A stretch of 64,000 bases of DNA from Anaerolineaceae bacterium UBA6073 (GTDB lineage Bacteria > Chloroflexota > Anaerolineae > Anaerolineales > Anaerolineaceae), in contig DIXT01000019.1 in NCBI GenBank assembly GCA_002436085.1, positions 1 to 64,000 of the forward strand, written 5' to 3'. Made by a program: the position numbers and the translations under genes. Positions within the stretch are counted from its first letter, which is position 1; each line of letters starts with the position of its first letter. This document shows, piece by piece, positions 1 to 7,286 of the stretch. The notes below the pieces were generated by a model. The model searched no databases, was not told where the DNA came from, and saw nothing but the letters and a program-made list of their open reading frames with translations.

Positions 1-627
1 AGGGCAGATTGCCGCGCCCCCTTTAAGTGAATCCAACTCTTGTGCAATCCCAGCAGCGGGGGCTAATGACTAATCGGACCGTCATTGCGATACCCGAGGG
101 TGCTGGCCGCAGCGCGGCGATCTCCCTGCTGGCACAAAGACGGTTTACCGCGCCCCCTTTCTCCGGTCACTGCGAGACCCTTTGCCGCTGTTAATGGTTG
201 CTTCAGCATTCCATTAATGGCAAAGGGTCGTGGCAGTCTGCCTTTAATGACCTGGTTAATACGAAGTAACATAGCTTCTGAAACATATCCTCCGCTATTG
301 CACTAAACAGGAGGGCAGATTGCTGCGCCCCCTTTAAGTGAATCCAACTCTTGTGCGATCTCAGCAGCGGGGGCTAATGACGAATCGGACCGTCATCGCG
401 GGCTTGCGAAGGATCTTCCCTACAAATGAACAGATTCTTCACTTCGTTCAGAATGACAATTGTTGCGCCATCCCGGGCTTGCGAAGCAATACCTAAGTGT
501 ACACAATTCCTCCCCATTGCCCGTGAGGGAGATTGCTTCAATCGCTGTCGCTGCTTGCTTCGTACGCAAGCAGTCGCAGCGACGTATCATTCCTCACCAC
601 AAGCCCGGACAGCGCAAAGCGATTCAA
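1..627. repeat. Gene-free repeat region at left edge
   Basis: No convincing coding region is seen here. An 89-bp segment at 1-89 is repeated in the same orientation at 312-400 with only a few mismatches. Positions 82-128 carry the 'GTCATTGCGATACCCGAGGG...GGCCGCAGCGCGGCGATCTCC' type of element; its reverse complement appears at about 26805-26850, and related pieces occur at 14225-14660 and 59940-60330. Positions 400-540 contain further degraded copies ('TTCACTTCGTTCAGAATGAC', 'GGGCTTGCGAAGCAAT'). Short open frames across this stretch follow the repeats and are treated as spurious. Confidence 0.75.
165..243. repeat. MITE-like element with inverted ends (copy 1)
   Basis: The two ends are imperfect inverted repeats sharing GACCCTTTGCC and an ACTGC block. 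A second copy at 14821-14900 keeps both ends but has a different centre. The inner part here can also pair (TTAATGG with CCATTAA), so RNA from it would form a long hairpin. It does not code for protein. Confidence 0.55.
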
Positions 628-656
628 TTGACTTAAGCCACTTATTTTTTTATACT
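628..656 (+). promoter_or_regulatory. Sigma70-type promoter of the ABC importer operon
   Basis: TTGACT at 628-633 and TATACT at 651-656 are separated by 17 bp, close to the vegetative consensus. Transcription would start near 663, leaving a leader of about 11 nt before the ATG at 674. No clear Shine-Dalgarno sequence lies in that leader, so the first gene may be translated from a near-leaderless mRNA. Confidence 0.65.
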
Positions 657-673
657 CTGTTACATAATTCATA

Positions 674-1486
674 ATGAAAAATCTGACTGAAATAAAACGA
701 CGATATGCCCCGCCCAAACGCCTGGGCAGCAGCCGCCTCCTAACGGTCCTGCTCGCTGCTGCCGCAGGCATTATCGTCTGGCAGCTGCTCTGGATGCTGC
801 TGAAGCTGCCTGGTTTCATCCTTCCAGCGCCCGCGGTCGTCTGGAAAAAATTCCTGCAGGTGCTCTCAAACGGTCTGCTCTGGCGGCACCTGTCTTTCAC
901 GCTTCTGGAAGTCCTCTTAGGCTTGCTGATCGGCAGCCTGAGCGCCGCGATGCTGGGTTATTTCCTTTCCAAGCATCCGCGCGCTGAGAATTTTTCCTCT
1001 CCGTATCTCGTCGCCAGCCAGTCGGTGCCTATCGTGGCCATTGCGCCGCTGCTGGTCATCTGGTTCGGACCCGGGCTATTTTCCAAAGTGCTTATTTGCG
1101 CCCTCACCGTGTTTTTTCCGGTGCTGGTGAATACCCTGGTCGGTCTGCGGGAAGTGCCGCAGGACTTGCGTGAGCTGATGCGCTCATTTAAGGCTTCCCC
1201 GGGGCAAACCCTGCGCTACCTGGAGCTGCCCGCCAGCCTGCCTGTCTTTTTGGGCGGCCTGCGCGTGGGCGCCACGCTTTCGGTCATCGGCGCGATTGTC
1301 GGGGAACTGGTCGGGTCGGACCGCGGTTTAGGCTTCCTGATTAACGTCGGCAGAGGGCAGTACGATACGGCGTTGGTTTTTGTGGCCGTGCTCACCTTGA
1401 TGATGCTGGCAGCCTCACTTTATGGTTTAATCCTTCTGCTGGAGTCGCGCCTGCTGGCCTGGCAGACCTGGCGGCAAAACGCGTAG
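674..1486 (+). CDS. ABC transporter permease (SsuC/ThiX type)
   Basis: This 270-residue integral membrane protein is the channel subunit of an importer. It has about six hydrophobic segments. The first lies at roughly residues 22-45, and there is a typical cytoplasmic EAA-like loop near residues 180-200 (ELPASLPVFLGGLRVG) that would contact the ATPase. The family (BPD_transp_1; TauC/SsuC/ThiX) moves sulfonates, taurine or thiamine precursors. The next two genes supply the binding lipoprotein and the ATPase, so the importer is complete. The start ATG at 674 follows a good promoter with a very short leader. Length is normal for the family. Substrate cannot be read from the permease alone; the NMT1-type binding protein favours a pyrimidine-like thiamine precursor. 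Confidence 0.88.
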   Translation: MKNLTEIKRRYAPPKRLGSSRLLTVLLAAAAGIIVWQLLWMLLKLPGFILPAPAVVWKKFLQVLSNGLLWRHLSFTLLEVLLGLLIGSLSAAMLGYFLSKHPRAENFSSPYLVASQSVPIVAIAPLLVIWFGPGLFSKVLICALTVFFPVLVNTLVGLREVPQDLRELMRSFKASPGQTLRYLELPASLPVFLGGLRVGATLSVIGAIVGELVGSDRGLGFLINVGRGQYDTALVFVAVLTLMMLAASLYGLILLLESRLLAWQTWRQNA

Positions 1487-1503
1487 AGAGTGAGCATACT
1501 TTT

Positions 1504-2478
1504 ATGAAACGTCTAACCCTGATTTTTATTCTGGCGGCTCTGCTGCTGACTGCCTGCGCAGGCGGCAAACCCGCGGAAAACGCAGACCTGCGCGACGTAA
1601 CCCTGAACCTGACCTATATCCCCAACGTCCAGTTTGCTCCTTTTTATGCTGCCATTGAAAACGGCTATTTCGCGGACGCGGGGCTAAACGTGACGCTTAA
1701 CTATGGGAACGAAGCGGACCTCATCGCGCTGGTTGGCTCCGGCAACCAGCAATTTATGATTGCCTCGGGCGAACAAGTGTTGATGGGGCGCGCCCAGGGG
1801 CTGCCTGTGGTGACGGTTTACAACTGGTACAAGGAATTCCCGGTCGGCATTGTTTCGCTGGCGGATAAGAACATCACGACCCCGATGGACCTGAAAGGCA
1901 AGACGATTGGTCTGCCGGGTTTGTACGGGGCGAACTATATTGGCTTCGAAGCGTTCGCGCAAAACGAGGGTTTGCAGGACAGCGATTACACCCTGCAGTC
2001 CATCGGATATACCCAGGTGGAATCGCTGGTGAGCGGGGTTGTGGACGCGGCGGTGATTTACCTGTCCAACGAACCTTCCCAACTGCGCGCCATGGGCTAC
2101 GCCATCAATACCTTGCGCGTGGCGGACAGCATTGACCTGGTCGGTAATGGTCTGGTCACTAACGAAAGCACCATTAAAGAGGACCCAGAGCTGGTGCGGG
2201 CGGTGCTCGGCGCGCTGCTCAAGGGTGTTCAATTCTCGGCAGAAAACCCGGATGAGACTTATGTGATTTGCGAAAAATACGTGGATAACCTGGCGGAAGC
2301 GGACCAGGCAGTCCAGAAACAGGTACTGGAGGAGTCCATCAAGCTGTGGGATGTGTACCCCACCAACGAGGACCACACCGCGCGTTGGGAAAATATGCAA
2401 TCTGTGCTGCTGAAACTGGGCCTGATGAGCCGGGCGGTGGACCTAAAAGGCGCGTATGACGGCAGCTTCCTCCCCTGA
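1504..2478 (+). CDS. ABC importer substrate-binding lipoprotein (NMT1/THI5-like)
   Basis: A 324-residue lipoprotein with an N-terminal signal and lipobox LLTAC, the lipidated cysteine being residue 18. The mature part begins with the typical NMT1/THI5 fold text (LTYIPNVQFAPFYAAIENGY, then a GLNV segment), shared with ThiY-type proteins that bind formylaminopyrimidine and with SsuA/TauA proteins. It would capture the ligand outside the membrane and hand it to the permease encoded 17 bp upstream. Its 3' end overlaps the ATPase gene by 23 bp, indicating co-translation. The ligand is inferred from family only; sulfonates or other small organics remain possible. Confidence 0.88.
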   Translation: MKRLTLIFILAALLLTACAGGKPAENADLRDVTLNLTYIPNVQFAPFYAAIENGYFADAGLNVTLNYGNEADLIALVGSGNQQFMIASGEQVLMGRAQGLPVVTVYNWYKEFPVGIVSLADKNITTPMDLKGKTIGLPGLYGANYIGFEAFAQNEGLQDSDYTLQSIGYTQVESLVSGVVDAAVIYLSNEPSQLRAMGYAINTLRVADSIDLVGNGLVTNESTIKEDPELVRAVLGALLKGVQFSAENPDETYVICEKYVDNLAEADQAVQKQVLEESIKLWDVYPTNEDHTARWENMQSVLLKLGLMSRAVDLKGAYDGSFLP

Positions 2479-3244
2479 AACCGTCCTGGATGTGCGTGGG
2501 CTGACCATCAGCTTTGTTGAAAGCGACGGCAGCCTGGACGTTCTGGATAATCTGTCCTTCCAGGTGGAAGAAAATTCCTTCGTGTGCCTGATTGGACCTT
2601 CCGGCGGCGGTAAAAGCACGCTCCTGCGCGCGATTGGCGGGCTGCTTTCACCCACATCCGGTCAGATTCTCTTTCCACAGCAAAACAAAGGCGGCAGCCT
2701 GACCGGTATGGTGTTCCAGAAGCCCAACCTGATGCCCTGGCGCAACCTGTACGACAACATCAGCCTGCCTTTGCAATTAGCAGGAAAAAACCAGGCTGAA
2801 ATCCAGCAAAGTACCCGGGAAATGATTGACCTCGTGGGCCTGCGCGGCTTTGAGAAGCACTACCCGCACGAGCTTTCCGGCGGCATGGCGCAGCGCGTCG
2901 CCATCGCGCGCTCTTTGGTGCAGGACCCGGAAATTCTGCTGCTGGACGAGCCTTTCGGGCAGCTGGACGCGCTCACCCGCGAGCGCATGGGGGAAGAACT
3001 CCTGCGCATCTGGGGCAGCAAACGTAAAACGATTGTGATGGTCACGCACTCCATCTCCGAAGCGCTTTACCTGGCAGACCGTGTGCTGGTCCTCACCAGC
3101 CGACCGGCAAAAATCAGCCTGGAGTTGGCCGTGCCTTTGCCCAGACCGCGCCGGCAGGAAATGCGTTATACGCCCGAATTTGCTGCGCTTTCACGCGTCC
3201 TGCACCAGCAGCTCTCGCAAATTGAAACAGAGAAATGTCTATGA
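2456..3244 (+). CDS. ABC importer ATP-binding protein (SsuB/TauB/ThiZ type)
   Basis: This 262-residue nucleotide-binding subunit energises the importer. Visible motifs are Walker A GPSGGGKST (near residue 47), the Q-loop VFQKPNLMPW, the signature LSGGMAQR, Walker B ILLLDEPF, the D-loop, and the switch histidine in MVTHSISEA. All are intact. The ATG at 2456 lies inside the end of the lipoprotein gene and is preceded by an AAAAGG ribosome site. The stop overlaps the start of the following DUF692 gene, so all four genes probably form one transcript. Confidence 0.92.
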   Translation: MTAASSPETVLDVRGLTISFVESDGSLDVLDNLSFQVEENSFVCLIGPSGGGKSTLLRAIGGLLSPTSGQILFPQQNKGGSLTGMVFQKPNLMPWRNLYDNISLPLQLAGKNQAEIQQSTREMIDLVGLRGFEKHYPHELSGGMAQRVAIARSLVQDPEILLLDEPFGQLDALTRERMGEELLRIWGSKRKTIVMVTHSISEALYLADRVLVLTSRPAKISLELAVPLPRPRRQEMRYTPEFAALSRVLHQQLSQIETEKCL

Positions 3245-4020
3245 AATTTTCCATCAACCACTCCGAAGCAGCGCTCGCGCTCATCCAGGCGGGCGAGCTG
3301 CAAGTGGACGCTGTGGAATGGGTGGACAATCTGCCGCTCAGCCTGATAGCCGAAGCCCGCGTGCAATTCTCTGATTTGGCGTTTCATTTTCACCCGGGGC
3401 GCTTTCACCGCACTCAAAGTTGGTTGGCACATTTGCAGGATTACTTACAAGCCTGCCCTCAATCGCCGCATGTTTCCGTGCACCTGGCGCCGCTGCCCTG
3501 GCTGTGGACCAATGCCTACATGCGCCGCGGCAGGCTGCTGCCCGGTCCGCTGCCTGGTTTATCCGTGCGCGGCTTTATCCGCGACGTCAAGTGGCTGCAG
3601 CGCAGCACTGATATACCGCTCATCCTGGAAAACATGCCCGCCCTGCACCCAAAGCGCTACCTGTTTGAAAGCGACCCCGCTGTGCTCCAGAGTGTGCTGG
3701 AAGAAACAGGCTGCCATCTGCTGCTTGACCTGGCGCACGCGCGCATCGCCGCGCAGGCGCGCGGGATAAGCCCCGAAACCTACCTTTCCGGGCTGCCGCT
3801 GGAAAAAACCGCGCAGATACACCTGGCAGGCGTACGAACTGGAAGAGACGGGCGTCTTTTTGACGCGCATGAAACGCTTACGGATGAAGATTACCACTTG
3901 CTGGATTGGGCGCTGGAGCGAACCCAACCAGCGTGGTTGACCCTGGAGTACTTCCGCGAGGATAAACGGGCAGTAGCGGAGCAAGTGCGTCGGCTGCAGT
4001 CCTACCTTGACCAGGAATAA
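3235..4020 (+). CDS. DUF692-family metalloenzyme
   Basis: A 261-residue TIM-barrel protein resembling the DUF692 family (COG3220), which includes the iron enzymes MbnB, TglH and ChrH that modify cysteines in natural products. The likely metal-binding positions are present in order: HFH near residue 52, HLA near 83, LENMP near 130, LLLDLAHA near 162, QIHLAG near 194, a D-x-HET segment near 209, and LEYF near 236. The gene overlaps the ABC ATPase gene. No precursor peptide or partner (DUF2063-type) gene is visible nearby. Its substrate is therefore unknown; the context suggests processing of the compound imported by the transporter. A xylose-isomerase-like sugar epimerase is the main alternative. 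Confidence 0.7.
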   Translation: MSMKFSINHSEAALALIQAGELQVDAVEWVDNLPLSLIAEARVQFSDLAFHFHPGRFHRTQSWLAHLQDYLQACPQSPHVSVHLAPLPWLWTNAYMRRGRLLPGPLPGLSVRGFIRDVKWLQRSTDIPLILENMPALHPKRYLFESDPAVLQSVLEETGCHLLLDLAHARIAAQARGISPETYLSGLPLEKTAQIHLAGVRTGRDGRLFDAHETLTDEDYHLLDWALERTQPAWLTLEYFREDKRAVAEQVRRLQSYLDQE

Positions 4021-4119
4021 ATATCCGCACCGACAGCGTCTTTCCAGTCATTCGCAAACGAAAATCAGCACGATACCCTGAAAAGCTTGTTATGATTAAG
4101 CTAATCAAGGAAATCTGCT

Positions 4120-6015
4120 GTGGAAAGCTCTACCGCGACCCAACCTAAACATACCTGGCACGGCCTGCATCTCTCGGTCATCGTCCCGGATCTGCGCCCA
4201 GCCGATGTGGACTTTAACTGTCGGGGAATCCTGCGCGCGCTGGAACAAAGCGCCTCTCTTAGCCCCGCTCCGCGACTGGCGCTCTTCCCCGAACTATGCC
4301 TGACCGGCTGCAGCTGCGGCGATTTATTTCTGCAGCCCCTGCTGGTGGAAAGCGCTTTGAAAGCCCTCGAGCGCGTTGCGGCAAGCTGCCGCAGCCTGGA
4401 AACCTGGGCCTTGGTCGGCCTGCCGTTCCGGCACGTAAACCGCCTTTACAACGCCGCCGTCCTGCTGGGTCCGTCCGGTCCGGTTGGGCTTTCGCTGGAG
4501 CGGGAGCCGCTTGACCTGCTCTCCAGCTTCCCGAGCCGCTGGTTCAGCGCGGGCGGCGAATTTCCGGACACGCAGGCGGAACTGCTTGGGCAAAGCGTGC
4601 CGGCAGCGGCGGATCTGAGCCTGATCCTGCCAGAACTATACCCGCAAAGGGTGCAGGTCTGCATCGGGCGGAGCGATAATCTAATGCTTGACATGCGCGT
4701 AGGTTTATTACTTAACCCCTGCGCCCTGCCCGCGCTGGCGCTTGCCAACGAAACCCCGGAAACGCGCCGGTCTCTGCGCGGCAATTCCCGGGCAATCTGG
4801 GCGTATGCCTCCTGCGGACCGTGCGAATCCACGGCTGAAGCGGTTTTTAGTGGGAAAGCCGGCATCCAGCATAACGGCGATACCCTCGCGGAAACACAGC
4901 CGCTGCAGTTCTCCACGCAGATTGCCTGCGCGCAGATTAGCTCCCGGAAAAGCTCCACGCGCAAAGCGGCCGAACAAACCGCCGAAACACCGCCCCAGCC
5001 GCTCAGCCAAACCCCATTCCTGTCCTCGCGTCAGCCCGAAGCGCAGTGCGCGGCCGCCTTTGCCATTCAAAGCGCTGGTTTGGTTGGCAGGCTGCGCCAC
5101 ATCGGGCTGCGCAGGGTCGTGCTGGGCTTATCCGGCGGCGCGGATTCCAGCCTGGCGCTGCTGGTGTGCTGGCAGGCTTTCCGGATAATGCAACTGGACC
5201 CGAAAGACATTCGCGCGCTGAGCATGCCCGGTCCCGGCTCCACCCATTCCTCCCGGGAGCGGCTGGAGAGGCTGGCGCGCCTGTGCGGGGTAACTTTGCG
5301 CGAAATTCCAATTACAGGCGCGCTCGAAAGCCACCTGCGGGATATCGGGCACCCGCTGGATTTGGTTGACCTCGTTTTCGAAAACGGGCAGGCGCGGGAG
5401 CGCACCCAAATTCTGTTGGATTTAGCCAACCAATACAATGCGCTGATGGTCGGCACCGGCGACCTCTCGGAAATCGCGCTGGGTTGGTGCACCTTCGCGG
5501 GCGACCAGATATCCAATTACCACGTGAACGCCGGCTTGCCCAAAACCTTTGTGCTACGCGTGCTGGCCTGGGCGGGACGGGAACTTTTCGGGGAAGAAGG
5601 CGCAGCCGCTGTATCAAGCGTGTGCAGCGCTGCGATTTCGCCGGAGCTCTTGCCGGTCCGCGCGGACGGAAGCAGCCCGCAGGAGACGGAAACGGTGTTA
5701 GGTCCTTACCTGCTGCACGACTTCTTCCTGTACCACAGCCTTGTTAATCGGCTTTCCCCGCGGCAGGTCTATCCCCTGGCGGTCGGCGCCTTTGCCGGGC
5801 AGTACTCCCCGCAGCAGATTCTAATCTGGCTGCGGCTGTTTTACCGGCGCTTCTTCAGCCAGCAGTTCAAGCGCTCTGCTGGTCCGGAAGGTCCGCGCGT
5901 GACCGCGCTATCACTTTCCGCGCGCGGCGGCTGGGTGATGCCGGCGGACGCCAGCGGCGCGCTGTGGTTAAATGAACTGGACAATCTGGAGTCAAGCACG
6001 GGAGAGGAATTATGA
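4120..6015 (+). CDS. nadE: NAD+ synthetase, glutamine-dependent type with altered glutaminase domain
   Basis: This 631-residue protein makes NAD from nicotinate adenine dinucleotide, ATP and an ammonia donor. An N-terminal nitrilase-like domain (about 1-275) precedes the C-terminal synthetase (about 305-610), whose PP-loop LGLSGGADSS lies near residues 336-344 and is intact. In the nitrilase part the catalytic glutamate is present (FPEL, E58) and a cysteine is in the expected place (VQVC, C181). The lysine expected between them seems replaced by glutamate (VGLSLE, E127), and the usual CEDLW context after the cysteine is gone. Glutaminase activity may be weak or lost. Translation starts at GTG 4120 behind AAGGA. 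The gene overlaps the next by 4 bp (ATGA). Confidence 0.88.
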   Translation: MESSTATQPKHTWHGLHLSVIVPDLRPADVDFNCRGILRALEQSASLSPAPRLALFPELCLTGCSCGDLFLQPLLVESALKALERVAASCRSLETWALVGLPFRHVNRLYNAAVLLGPSGPVGLSLEREPLDLLSSFPSRWFSAGGEFPDTQAELLGQSVPAAADLSLILPELYPQRVQVCIGRSDNLMLDMRVGLLLNPCALPALALANETPETRRSLRGNSRAIWAYASCGPCESTAEAVFSGKAGIQHNGDTLAETQPLQFSTQIACAQISSRKSSTRKAAEQTAETPPQPLSQTPFLSSRQPEAQCAAAFAIQSAGLVGRLRHIGLRRVVLGLSGGADSSLALLVCWQAFRIMQLDPKDIRALSMPGPGSTHSSRERLERLARLCGVTLREIPITGALESHLRDIGHPLDLVDLVFENGQARERTQILLDLANQYNALMVGTGDLSEIALGWCTFAGDQISNYHVNAGLPKTFVLRVLAWAGRELFGEEGAAAVSSVCSAAISPELLPVRADGSSPQETETVLGPYLLHDFFLYHSLVNRLSPRQVYPLAVGAFAGQYSPQQILIWLRLFYRRFFSQQFKRSAGPEGPRVTALSLSARGGWVMPADASGALWLNELDNLESSTGEEL

Positions 6016-7268
6016 GCGCTAAGCAGCCGCTTCTTCTCGTTTTCGGCAGTTCGGCAGACCCGTTTCACAGAGGCCACAGCGTCTTAATCACTTCAGCGGC
6101 GCGCGCGCTGGACCGGCGCGGCTGGCAAGTGCGCGAAGTAATGATTTTGCCGGTCTACCGGCACCACAACACCCGGGACGCCGTCAAACGCTCCCTGCCG
6201 CTCACCTATGAGCACCGCTTTGAGCTCTGCCAGCTGGCTGCCGGTGATATCGCCCGCGAACTGTCAGGTATTGTTGAACGCGTCTCGGTCAGCAGGCTGG
6301 AAGAGGAAATCGCGCGCGGAAGCCACCGCCCGAACCTGAGCGCGGAGACCTTTGCGCGCCTGCGCGAACAAAGCGACCCCGCGTTGCGCCTCGCTTTCCT
6401 GCTCGGAACGGACAGCTTTTCCGGTGAGGACCCATCCCTCAATCATTGGTTCAACCTGGATGAGTTCCTGCGCTTGACCGCGCTCGTGGTCTGCCCGCGG
6501 CAAGGCTTCACGCCAAACCTGAAGTTCATCGCCAGCTTGGAAGCAAAAGGCGCGCAAATCATCCTGCTCGACGAGGTCTCGGCCCCTGAGATATCTTCCT
6601 CTGAAATCCGGCGGGAACTGGAGGACGGCGCAGAACCCGAGCGCCTGGTGCAGAAAGGTTGGCTCAGCCCGGCAGCTGCCGAGTACATCCGCCGGAACCG
6701 CCTGACGGAAACCTGGAAGGAACTGGACTCATCCGGCAGGCTCCCCGCCGCGGCGCGTCAGGTAGCGGACGCGCCCAGCCTGGAAGCGCGGATTGGCAAA
6801 ATCCTTTCCGGTCATAAATGGACGCTGGCGCTGGCGGAAAGCTGCACCGGCGGACTAATCAGCCACCGCATCACCAACGTGCCGGGCTCCTCGGAATACT
6901 ACATCGGCGGGGTGGTTGCCTACGCCTATGCCGCCAAGGTGGCGCTTCTGGGCGTGCGCTGGGAGACCCTGCAAAAATACGGCGCGGTCAGCAGCGAGAC
7001 CGTGCTGGAAATGGCGCGCGGGGCAAGGGAACTGTTCAAAACTGATTTTGCCCTATCCGTGTCCTGCATCGCCGGGCCGGGCGGAGCCACCCCGAATAAG
7101 CCGGTTGGCACCAGTTGGGTCGGACTTGCGGCAGCCGGCAAGGAATGGTCCCGCCATTTGCTGCTGACAGGCGACCGGGTCGCCAACAAGGAAATGCTCG
7201 CGCAAAAAGCGCTTGAGCTGCTGCTGGAATTTATCAGCCCGGATTTACCAGGCGACATAAAGCCCTGA
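6012..7268 (+). CDS. NadD-PncC fusion: nicotinate-nucleotide adenylyltransferase / NMN amidase
   Basis: A 418-residue two-domain protein. Residues 1 to about 225 form a nucleotidyltransferase with the HRGH active-site motif, a LLGTDSF strand and the ISSSEIR motif typical of NadD, which adenylates nicotinate mononucleotide. Residues about 245-415 are a CinA C-terminal (PncC) domain with LAESCTGG, YGAVSSETV and the GPGGATPNKPVG loop, which deamidates nicotinamide mononucleotide back to nicotinate mononucleotide. The two reactions are consecutive. Start overlaps nadE by 4 bp, and nadE performs the step after NadD, so the two genes encode salvage, adenylation and amidation together. Both catalytic signatures appear complete. 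Confidence 0.85.
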   Translation: MSAKQPLLLVFGSSADPFHRGHSVLITSAARALDRRGWQVREVMILPVYRHHNTRDAVKRSLPLTYEHRFELCQLAAGDIARELSGIVERVSVSRLEEEIARGSHRPNLSAETFARLREQSDPALRLAFLLGTDSFSGEDPSLNHWFNLDEFLRLTALVVCPRQGFTPNLKFIASLEAKGAQIILLDEVSAPEISSSEIRRELEDGAEPERLVQKGWLSPAAAEYIRRNRLTETWKELDSSGRLPAAARQVADAPSLEARIGKILSGHKWTLALAESCTGGLISHRITNVPGSSEYYIGGVVAYAYAAKVALLGVRWETLQKYGAVSSETVLEMARGARELFKTDFALSVSCIAGPGGATPNKPVGTSWVGLAAAGKEWSRHLLLTGDRVANKEMLAQKALELLLEFISPDLPGDIKP

Positions 7269-7286
7269 GACCCGAGCTGACCCAGA

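Noticed and set aside
165..185. GCGAGACCCTTTGCC resembling a thiamine (TPP) riboswitch core before an NMT1-type transporter
   Set aside because: The other conserved TPP elements (CTGAGA helix partner, CCTGATC segment) are missing, the same text occurs at 14821 in a gene-free repeat, and it lies upstream of the mapped promoter.
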